DNA of 64,000 nt. Origin: Sipunculus nudus (lineage: Eukaryota; Annelida; Sipuncula; Golfingiida; Sipunculidae). The position numbers and the translations under genes were made by a program. Shown in pieces: positions 28,201 to 40,200 of the stretch (position 1 is its first letter; each line of letters begins with the position of its first letter). Below the pieces are notes generated by a model. That model was not told the DNA's origin, did no database searches, and saw only the letters and a program-made list of their open reading frames with translations. The DNA lies in contig CM049307.1 of the NCBI GenBank assembly GCA_026874595.1, positions 186,001-250,000 on the forward strand. The letters are read 5' to 3'.

Positions 28201-31200
28201 CACAATGTTACAGGTAGGATTCTTAAAGTCAGTTGTAATACCAGGGGCTCCACATAGTGTCACAGGTAAGATTCCTTAAGTCAGTAGTAATACCAGGGGC
28301 TCCTCACAATGTCACAGGTAGGATTCTTAAAGTCAGTAGTAATACCAGGGGCTCCACACAATGTCACAGGTAGGATTCTTAAAGTCAGTGGTAATACCAG
28401 GAGCTCCTTACAGTGTCGCAGGTAAGATTCTTAAGTCAGCAGTTATACCAGGGGCTCCTCACAATGTCATAGGTTGGATTCTTAAAGTCAGTAGTAATAC
28501 CAGGGGTTCCTCACAATGTCACATGTAAGATTCTTAAATCAGCAGTAATACCAGGGGCTCCTCAGTGTAACAGATTGGATTCTTAAAGTCAGTAGTAATA
28601 CCAGGGGCTCCTCACAATGTCATATTAAGGATTCTTAAATAAATTGTAATACCAGAGGCTCATCATAGTGTCACATTTAGGATTCTTAAGTCAGTAGTAA
28701 TACCAGGGGCTCCTCACAAAGTCACAGGTTGGATTCTTAAAGTCAGTAGTAATACCAGGGGCTCCTCACAATGTCATATTAAGGATTCTTAAATAAATTG
28801 TAATACCAGAGGCTCATCATAGTGTCACATTTAGGATTCTTAAGTCAGTAGTAATTCCAGGGGCTCCTCACAAAGTCACAGGTTGGATTCTTAAATCAGC
28901 AGCAATACACTTTAACAGTGTTTCCAGTGGAAGTTTTAAAATATGTGATTATCTTATCATCACTAGCCAATCATGTAGCAAATTTTGTCGATTAGCATTA
29001 ACTAAATAGGGCACATTGTGAAAGAGTACCAATTAAAAATTCATTTCGGCCTACCAGATTTCTTCTTGTTTGGCAGATATAGACAAATATAGGGGTCATG
29101 AAAAGTAATACAGATAAAATAGCAGGAGATATATATGTACATGCATGTATTTTTTCACTTCTAAAAAAAATACATGAAATCTAAGATTTTTTGATGAATT
29201 CCATCATATAAGGTAGAAGTTTGAGCTTAATTTGGGTGTCATGTTCTGTTCTGAGTTTTAGTGGAAGTAGTATGTGTGCATCAATGACTAAATTTTCTGA
29301 GCAATAAAAATTGGGTGCATATTTTAATGAGGCCACGTATTCTTTTGAGAACTTTACAGTATATTTAGCATTAAACAAAAACCAACTATTGTACACATAT
29401 AATAAGAAAGCTTTAATTCTGTTTACAATATAAGGACAGTTACAAGTTTGTTGAAAAATATTCTTGCACTTATAACAACATAAAATGTTATTGATCAGAT
29501 TATCAGAAATGATTATTACATCCAGAAACAATTTTTTAGCTCAGCTGACTATAAGTCATCTGAGCTTTAGTCGTGGTCCACTGTCCGTCGTCCGTCCGTC
29601 TGTCTAGCTGTCCGTCTGTCTGTTTGTCCATCTTGCCGGATGTCTGTCCGTAAGACTGGCACGTTTTGACACCATTGGACCTATGAATCTGAAATTCGGC
29701 ATACAGTTAGATGTCCCCAAAATCTCTTACCTTGCCAAAAATTGAGTCAATAGGACTTTGTTCCTTCGAGATATTAAGGAAAAACCTCAATTTTTTATTA
29801 GAAATCTATTTTCACACTTCAGGACTGCCTAATATCAAAACCACTCATCTAGTTTTCTTCATATTTACCATAAATATTCCTCTATATAGTTCCTATGTAC
29901 ATGCTAGAAATTAAGTCAGTATTATTTAATTTAAAAAAGTTATGGGCCCAAACATAATGGACTTTGTAAAAAAATCAGGAAAGATATTTGGTCTTTTAAG
30001 ACTAAAAGTGTTAAAGGTAAGGACTTTTTTTCAGTAATATAACTTTAATTAATCAAAATTTAATTTTATACCAAAAATTAGATCAAAATCTGTTACATTT
30101 TTCTAAATATTGGCAAAAATATATAATTGGTACCTTAAATTTTGCCCAACTTTGGCCACGGCACATTTTTTTCCTGTAAGTACTGTGGATTTAATTTACA
30201 CAGCATTTACACATAAGGATTAATCTGGTAACATCTGAAAATTGAAAATAAAAGCTGCAAAATTAGGCTAGTTATTGAATTTTTTTGGAGGCTCTTGTTG
30301 TATTCCCTTACATCGTCAAGCAGTCCACTTTGGTGACTGTAGGTCATTCAGTGCAGCTCTCTCCACTGAGTTGAGCTTGATTAGGCTGTCTGCAGTTAAT
30401 ACCATACCACAGGGTGCCTTTTTCTCTGGCAACACCCCCCCCCCCCCCCCCCCCCCATTCTGTTGACAGACCTGTACTATGAACTAGATGAATCTTAAAA
30501 TTAACATTTTTTTCAGCAACGAGCAGTATTAACGGAGACCCCTCCCCCACCCACCCCTTCAATCCACAGGACTAATAAACAAGATTAATCTTATAATTTT
30601 GGTGTTAAATAAATTCTTTTTGATGAGACTTGGACAATATTGATTGTTTTAAAGAAAAAAAATCAGGAATTTATTCCTAATATTCAAGTGAGATAAAATA
30701 TTGGGATCTAATGTAAGTGCTAACTGACAAGATTTAAGAAGATATAAATACTTTGTAGCATTTCATTCATATCTCTTAAAGTTGGCGGGGCCTAGGTGTG
30801 AATAACACTGTTAACTTAGTATTAAAATTAGGAATATTGGTCAAACTTTATTGTATTAATTTTTAACTCATATGGCCATATATTTAACTTTTGAAAACTT
30901 AATTACCTTCACACATTATTTGTTTATGAAATGTTACTTTTAAATAACACTTACCGTAGGCCTATTTGTTCCATTGGTGCATCACTAAATGGTTTAGCTC
31001 ATGTCCATTATTCTATAATTTACAGAGTTTCATTTTAGCAGGGCCATTTTCTCATAGCTTTTCTAATGATAATATACATGAAAAACCAAAAGAAATTAAA
31101 ATATTTTGCAGTTAATAATATTTTCCAAAATTCAGCTGAGCGATGTAACCCATGGGTCCCTTGTTTGTGGAGGTCATGTTTTCACCCATGTTATCTGTTG

Positions 31201-34200
31201 TTCTTTTTTTTAATCTGCAGGAGTTGTCAGTGAAAATCATTCTTCCTTTGCAGAATGTTGTGTCCAGGCCAGTGTGAACAGCATGTGTCTGCCTGCCTGT
31301 AGCTTTGATGTGGATCTGTCAGCTTTGAACAAACTGAAGAATAGACTGGTCTGTACCCTGGAGTTGCCAAAAATCCTCAGATGTGGTGCAGGTAAGAATA
31401 TTCATCAACTGTCACTGCAGATATATATACGCTAAAGGCTTGTTCTGGTGCTCTTGAAAAAATGAGGGTTATTATAAGCCTGTCTATAATGGGACATGTT
31501 ATGGTATACGCACGGTCTGTCCTTCTGTCCATTTTCCGTCTGTTAACTTTTAGTGTCACAATGATAACTGACCAGGGATTTCATGGATTTTCACAAATCT
31601 AGCTAAACCTTCTCACCAATAGATTATCTAGCCAGAATTCTATTATAGGCAAGATTTATGTGTATTTAATCAGGTCAGATGTCACTAATAGACAGGTTAA
31701 AATTTGATGATTATTAAATACTTGAGGCATTTTATGTTAAAAGTGGTAAAGCAAGTGTTTTAAGGTATTTCGAAATATTTGACTGTTTACAGGTGCGCCA
31801 ATGCCGTCTTCACCTTCAAAATTCAGAAAACAAAATGGCCACCATTTCAACACAATTTCAATTTTTAACTAATCTTGGATTTAATGTAACATAGAAGGTT
31901 AGAAGTGGTGTCAACACCCATGTTTGTGATACTGATGAATCCATGTTGTCTACTACAAATCTTGTACCTAGATTGGGTTTGCTGCCAAGATGGCTACCAT
32001 ATTGAATTTCAAGATGGCAGCCATATGTTAAAATTTCCTGCTTATTGCCATGTATTTTCATCTTTTATAGCATTTAACCGCTGTAAATACAAAGAAACAG
32101 ATATTTTGGAAACTTTATGGGTTAAGGTTTAGAATTCAGGTTGTAAGCAAATTGGCTAGCGAGCGTTGGGTGATTTAAGAGGGCGCATTTTTCCAAAATG
32201 GCCGCCAATATCACTTAAGTCATCATAACTTGGTCAATGATTAAGCTACCAGCACTGATATTCTGTCGTCTGTACCCATGTTTTCAGGGTCAAGAAATCC
32301 AGTAAAATTACTTAGAAGAATTCAGGACCTCTTCCAAGATGGCTCCCAAAATTCAAAATGGCTGCCACTTAAAATGAATTCTGCCTATATTTCGGTTTGA
32401 AAAGTTTGTATGATTCTGATGTTTAAACCCATGTTTTCAGGGTCAAGGAATCCAATGAATACTTGATCAGATGGTGGCCTAAATCTTAAAATGGCTCCCG
32501 AGTAAGATCTATAAATTTATGCCCATGTCAATTTCTGAAATAATAGTCCAACGCAAATTCCCTCAACATTGGGCTTTTTCAGCGCCATGTTTATACATCT
32601 ACTAATGATGATTACTTCTACTCCATCATGGCTGATTACAGGTATGCCAAGATTAAAATGCAAGTATCAGCTACTGACAAACTTCCGGAAATAAAATTGT
32701 TGTAATTTTAGGGTGAAAATGTGTGGTTTATTTTGAGCATTATAAAATCAAGGTTATACCTTGTTGTACAATGAAGAGCAGTGAATTTTTCACTGATCAA
32801 TGTCTCAGTCTGGTCTGTTTCTACACTTCTGCTGGCTGTTGTATGCACATGCACACCCATCTGTGCAGGTTAGCTTGGCCTTTCTGCAACTGCAATTGCC
32901 ACATGCACAACCTTTGCTGCATCAACATGCCTTGGGAATAGGAGGTAGTGTCATCAGCTTCAGAACCAAGTTCCCATCAACATATGTCCACCCCATGTCT
33001 GTTACCTGCGGGAGTACTGGAGTATTGACGGTAGCTTCTTTCCAAATAAAAGCCTGGTAATGTGCACGCATTATGTGCAACCTTACTGCATCCGATGTTG
33101 GTGGCAGATACTCTTGTGGGTAACCCTTAGAGAAAAGTATCACATGTGCCTTGTCGCATCTGTCCACGCCCTCTGGTACTTTGTAGAGACGGCATATAAA
33201 CTTCTCTGCATCGCTAATAATCTGTTCAGTTATATCTCCCCTGCCCAGATCTGTCAATAATCGGCTGTGGGTTTGAAATACCTTCCAGGATGTCTTTTTG
33301 CCATGGCCAACAAGTTTCGACACTGTATCACATCCAGTAATTGCATGGAATGGCAGTAAAGCTTCGACTTGGTAGGGTGGCATATCCTAGTTAAGCCTAA
33401 GGATAGGAATGTATTTTGGTTTCTTCAGGGTTCCTGCCCTCATCCAGAGCTGAGAACATGGCATATTAGCAAAATGAGCCACAAGAAGGACAAGTACATC
33501 AGTTTCACGTACTAACACCACCATCGTTTCTGCATTTGTGTTGAAGCAGTGAAGCACAAGACCCGTATCCGCCTCCTCAAGATTGGCCTGCAGGGGTGAT
33601 GTGTCCATCTCTGGATCTGATGATTTCACATCTGTGATCTGTGTGAATCCTCCAGCCACAACAACTACAGTGGGCTTAATATATACAGCTTGTGTCATGA
33701 GCTGCTGTGAAAGGACTTCGGCGAGATTTGCCTTAATCTCTACAAGTGAGAGAAAACTGCACCAGTTGTCTGGAAGAGGGACGTCGTGATTCTCTATTAC
33801 CCTACGTATTGGTCTATAGCCCCGGGTACGCTTCACTCTGGTTCCAGTCTTGAGGCATGCTGGTATCTGTCAAAGGTTACATCAATCCGCTCAAATTCTG
33901 CCCCGATGGTAAACACTGAATTCACAAACAAAGCAGCATATTCACTAAATGTGGTAATTCCACTGGGCTTTCTGAGAGCCATCACTACTGCTTGACCATC
34001 AATTACCAAGCAATTAGTTCCAGTTAATGTCACCTGTTCTTCGATTGGAACATCTTGAATCAACTCATTTTCCAGTTGCGATTTACTGCTACTACCTGTT
34101 ACTAGACTCCCATTCATAGCAGCAAGTGATATAGGGACAGGCATGAGTTCATGCTGCAGAATACTGTCTAAGTTCACCACACGTCCTGCCTTACATGCTG

Positions 34201-37200
34201 TGAGGAGTCGTTGCAGAATGTTTCTGTCAGCTTTGAGTGTTGTCTCTTTGCTTTTGGTTTCTTTCGGATCCACATCATAAAGAGAAGAGAATGTGGGGGT
34301 TTTATTCTTATGCAGAGCAGCATTAAAGTCAATATCAGTAGGGGTAACAAGGCGCTGACCAACGGACTCGTCCAGGTGCTCCTGTCCCAGCTTCTCAGTG
34401 TTGAGGAAAGAATGCTGAATGCTGTCTGTCACCAGATCTTTGGTAACAACGTTCTTCAGAACTGGAGATGGTGTTCCCTCACTGAACACATTGAAACGTT
34501 GGAAAGCTGACACTACCTTCTCTTCATCAAGGTTATCACGCTTTTTTCCTTGATGGTGTTGCTTCAGAGTGCACATCACTTTCCTCTTGTTCGAACATCA
34601 TTAGCATCTCTCTAGTTTTGCTTGATATGTATGTCCTTGAATGACAATGCCCATCTGCCTAGTGCTGTGATAGTCCTTGTTATGCCAACAATTCCACCAC
34701 TCCTCTTCCCTGTAGCATTCAGCCGTTCTTGGCTGTCGTCTCGAGATACCTGGTTGAATCTTCTGGCAGACTCTCTGACAACAAAATTTATTTCCTGCCT
34801 GGAATTCCTGGAGGATTTCAGGTGGGAGGCGGTTCATTTCTGCCATGTATATGGTACCCCACCTAGCATAATGGGTGTGGTCGTATCTGAAGAAGAATGG
34901 TAGCATCCTCCTAAAAGCATACATATGAAGGTCCCAGACACCATCACGCTGTGCTCTGATGAACATCAGAAGAATACTCACCATCTCCATCACCAGCTCT
35001 GCGATATCATAGTTGGTAGATTCCAAATTGCTCTGCAGTTTTACTTTCAACTGAGTATCATCTAAGTAATTGTAGAACTGTGGAAGAAGTAGCTGCCATA
35101 AAGCCTGTAATGTGATCTTGTGGACTCTAATGGCCCGCGAATATGCTTTGCCTGCCATGACGTGTTGTGCTGCGTTGGCTCCAAGGACTCCAGCTTCAAT
35201 CCACACATCAATCAGACCACAGTCTTGCATATGCTCCCAATTGCTCGTTGGAAGTTCATTGCTGTATGCAGTCCACCAAGGCGTGGGATGAGAATATTCT
35301 CATATTCTGGTACAGACCACTTCAGCTGCATTAGCTTTGGGATGAGGGCTTCATGGACCGTCAGAACTATGTGTTTCTGGTTGAAAGCTTGTGTGATGTG
35401 CAAGGCTCATTGAACTACAGTGTTCAGAGTATCAATATCATGTGCAGGGGCTTGAATGATTGGTAGATAACCAACAGTAGTCATTTCAGGATCAACATTA
35501 CTGTGTTCCTCGTTGAACTCAGTCCACGATGGCTTTGGAGATGCTGTTTGTCGTGTTATCATGAGTGCATGATCTGCTGCTTGTGCCTTCAATGCTATAG
35601 ATGGCTCATCAGATGGCCTGTCAAACCACTCCTCAAGAGTACCATCATTTGAAGGAGGCTGAGTCACATGCTTACGTTTTGCAGGTGCAGGAAAGATATC
35701 ATTCATGGCATCAGGAATACTTAGCGTAGTATTTTTGGCGAGTTTGATGCCATCTTTGATGCTGCAAGCTGGGGACCCTCTCTACCAAGCAGCACATTGA
35801 GTGGCGTGGAAGGAGTTCTTGCTTGTCTCCAGTAGCAGTATAAATCAAATCTTGTGCAATACTAGGGATGCAACGTTGTCTAACAGACTCCGCCTTGCTG
35901 TCATCATAATCTTCATCAGCATCTTGCTCTAGCAGGCGCTGGCCACCAATCATCATGTTCAGGAACATATATAAACTATCTGGTACACAGTCTATTGCTG
36001 CCTGCTCACTGACATCTACGTCTTCATAGAGTGGGTGTGACATTATATCACCTCTAAGCTTCAACGCAACATGTATCATAGAAAGGAAATCATCTTCTTC
36101 CTGCGGTTTGTAGATGGGGATCATGTCTACACTGCCATCATCATCTTCGAGGGTCATCTTTGAAATGGATATGTGAGCAAACTTCAGTGGGACAAAGACA
36201 CTGCATCTCTCACTTGCTGCTTTATCACAAAGTACAAGTATCTCATAAAAGTCGCAGACCTTATCTATCAGTTTATCCTTGAAAGTGCCCATTCTGCTGA
36301 AAAACGAAACTGGAATCTCGATGTTTAACTCTTCCGCAAGTACACAATACTGGTTCCATACTTCTGTGACCTCTAACACATGACCATGTTCAGCAGAATA
36401 TTTCATCTTATCACAAAGACAAATCAGCGCAATGTCAGTATCTTGAAAATCCTGTTTAGTTTTGGTAGCCTTTCTGCACATAACAAGGCAGATGGTACTT
36501 TCCTTCTGCGGCAATTAGGTCACTAACACCTGCAACACGTGCTCGCATTTTTAGTTCAAACTGTGAAGCTTGTAGTATTTCAGTGCTCTTGTTGAATGTG
36601 GTAACTGATGTTTGGCCTTTACCTCTTGGCAGAACATACATAATTTCCAATTTATGGCCTGTGAGCTACTACAAAGATAAGCAGAAGGTTGGGCGTCTGC
36701 TCCTGATGTTGATGGACAACTTTCTGCCAACGAGTCTACATATGGCTTACCAAGTCTCCTTTTATTTGTATAATTAACATAACATGTTCCATGCCAAACT
36801 AGTTGAGTTTTGGAGTCTTGTTTCAATGCTTATGAGAGTCTGTCAACTGTATCCCTGTACACAACTTGGCATAACTATTGCCGCTTTTGGGTAATCTCAG
36901 ACAAAGTGCTTAGACTTGTTTCTGTGGCAGTACGTAATTTATCCTTCTTTTCTTGGCATATTACGCACAGGTTGAAGGAAATTGGGATAGGTCGTTTTAG
37001 GCTGACTACTGGTTCCATGATGAGGAATTTTTCACACTACCTATGGTGAAAAAGAAATATAATTACGTTTTAGCTGTTAAGTCATCCATTTGTGAAATTC
37101 ACTCTTTTCGGATAAGTATTAGTATTAGTATTAAAGAACCTTATTATTATAACAATGTGAGGCATACTAACTCATTGATGTTCCAAATGTCCCATCATGA

Positions 37201-40200
37201 GTACTCAAACAAAACAAAAGAAAGCAATATTAGTATAACTGAAGTGTGTATATATAGAGAAAAACAACAAAAAGAAAATATATAAAAGAGAAACCGATTA
37301 GTATTACTAAATCAAAGGTGTGAGTAAAACAAAATAACAACAGCGAACAATTAGTATCAGGTTAAAGCTTCATTTCTTGGTAGATACGAACTTATCAAAG
37401 GGCAAGTACTATATGATGTGATAAATGCATAGGGGTTTAAATGTTTTTCAATTGTTAAACAATTTGTGGCCTACAAAGGCTACATGATAAAATAAATTAT
37501 TTTTACATTAATTTACAGTGTGATTGAAGGGTTGTGAGAGATACACTGCCAGAAGCTTGAATGTGAACATGGCTGCCATCTTGTATTTCAAGATGGCGGC
37601 CGTCTTGGATTTCAAAATGGCTGCAAGCCCAAGCTAGGTACAGGTTTTGTAGTAGTCATTATGAAATCTTCAGTGTCATAAACATGGGTATTGCCACCAC
37701 ATCTAATCTTCTATGTTGCCCTAAACCCAAGTTATAGCTCAAATTGTATTGAAATGGCAGCCATTATGTTTTTTAGCTCAGCTGACTGAAAGTCATCTGA
37801 GCTATAGCGATCACTCTTTGTCCGTCGTCTGTCTGTCCGCCTGTCCGTCCGTTAACCAGGCACAAATCGTAACCGCTGAACCTAGAACCTTGTAACTTGG
37901 GATTCTGAGAGGTCCATGAAAAATCTCCTTGGAAACCAGAAATTAGGTCTCTGTTACCCATATCCTTCGAGCTATGGGGACCCAAAGTACCCCCCAGAAA
38001 AGTCAAAAATTTCATACAAAAACTTCAATATCTCATTAACTACTTGACTGATGTCATGATTTTTGGCATACATATTGATCATGAGATGTTCCATCACTTC
38101 CTGCAGACTGGTGGCGCCACCTGTATTTTTCGATTTTTTACAAATTTTTTTCTCTATTTTTGAGACCTTTAAAAATGTGAACATCTGTTAAGGTGGCACA
38201 AATCTTAAAGACTGGACCTAGAATCTAAATTCTTGATACACTGAGAGGTCCATGAAAAATCTCCTTGGAAACCAGAAATTAGGTCTCTGTTCCTCATATC
38301 CTTCGAGCTATGGGGCCCCAAAGTACCCCCCAGAATAATAAAAAATTTCATACAAAAACTTCAATATCTCAATAACTACAACACTGATGGTCATGATTTT
38401 TGGCATACATATTGATCATGCGATGTTCCATAAGTTCCTGCAGACTGGTGGCGCTACCTGTATTTTTCGATTTTTTTTACAATTTTTTCCTCTTTTTTTG
38501 AGACGTTTAAAGATGCTGTCATCTGTTAACGTGGCACAAATCGTAACCGCCGGACCTAGAATCTTCATTCTCGACACACTGAGAAACCTATTAAAAGTCT
38601 CCATGGAAACCATAAATTAGATCTCTGTTACCCATATCCTTCGAGCAATGGGGCCCCAAAGTACCCCCCAGAAAAGTCAAAAATTTCATACAAAAACTTC
38701 AATATCTCATTAACTACTTGACTGATGGTCATGATTTTTGGCATACGTATTGATCATGAGATGTCCCATCACTTCCTGCAGACTGGTGGCGCCAACTGAA
38801 TTTTTCGATTTTTTACGAATTTAAAAATGTGAACAGCTGTTAACAGGGCACAAATCATAAAGACTGGACCTAGAATCTTCATTCTTGACACACTGAGAGG
38901 TCCATAAAAAGTCTCCATGGAAACCTGAAATAAGGTCTCTGTTACCCATATCCTTTGAGCTATGGGGGGCTCCCAATAACCCCCCAGAATAATGGAAAAT
39001 TTGATAAAAACAAACTGCAACATCTCAATAACTACAACACTGATGGTCATGATTTTTGGCATACATATTGATCAAGAGGTGTTTCATCAGTACCTGCAGA
39101 CTGGTGGTGCCGCCTGTATTTTTTCAAATTTTCACAATTTTTTATTCTCTATTTTTGAGACCTTTCAGGATGTAGTTATCTGTCTACAGGGTACAAATCT
39201 AAGGACTGGACCTAGAATCTTCATTGTTGACACACAGGGAGACCCATGATAAGTCTCCATGGACACCTGAAATTAGGTCTCTGTTACCCATATCCTTTGA
39301 GCTATGGCACTCCAAAGTACAGCTCAGAATAATGGAAAATTTGATACAAAAGCTGAAGTATCTGAACAACTAATGCAGAGATCACCATAATTTTTTTCAT
39401 GGATATTGATCATGGAGTGTTTCATCAGTTTCTGCAGACTGGTGGCACCACCTGTATTTGTTCGGGTTTTTTTACAAATTTTTTCTCTATTTTTGAGACC
39501 TTTAAAGTTATGAACATCTGTTAACAGGGCACAAATCATTAAAACTGGACCTAGAATCTTCATTCTTGACACACAGGGAGACCCATGAAAAGTCTCCATG
39601 GAAACCTGAAATTAGGTCTCTGTTACCCATATTCTTTAAGCTGTATGGCTCCAAATTACCCCCCAGAATAATGGAAAATTTGATACAAAAACTGCAGTAT
39701 CTCAATAACTACAACACTGATGGTCATGATTTTCGGCATACATATTGATCATGACCTGTTCCATCAGTTTCTGCAGACTGGGTGCGCCACCTCTATTTTT
39801 TTCAAATTTTTACAATTTTTTAGCTCAGCTGACTGAAAGTCATCTGAGCTATAGCGATCACTCTTTGTCCGTCGTCCGTCTGTCCGTCCCTTAACCAGGC
39901 ACAAATAGTAACCGCTGGACCTAGAACCTTGTAACTTGGCATTCTGAGAGGTCCATGAAAAATCTCCTTGGAAACCAGAAATTAGGTCTCTGTTACCCAT
40001 ATCCTTTGAGCTATGGGGCCCCAAAGTACCCCCCAGAAAAGTAAAAAATTTCAAACAAAAACATCAATATCTCATTAACTACATCACTGATGGTCATGAT
40101 TTTTTGCATACATATTGATCATGAGATGTTCCATCAGTTCTTGCAGACTGGTGGCGCCACCTGTATTTTTCGATTTTTTACGAATTTTTTTCTCTATTTT

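Noticed and set aside
29181-29531. 116-codon minus-strand frame
   Set aside because: AT-rich intron sequence with no recognisable motif and no splice or homology support.
32922-36826. Several separate minus-strand host genes (149-267 codons)
   Set aside because: They are consecutive fragments of one decayed transposon protein, split by stops and frameshifts, lying between TIRs.
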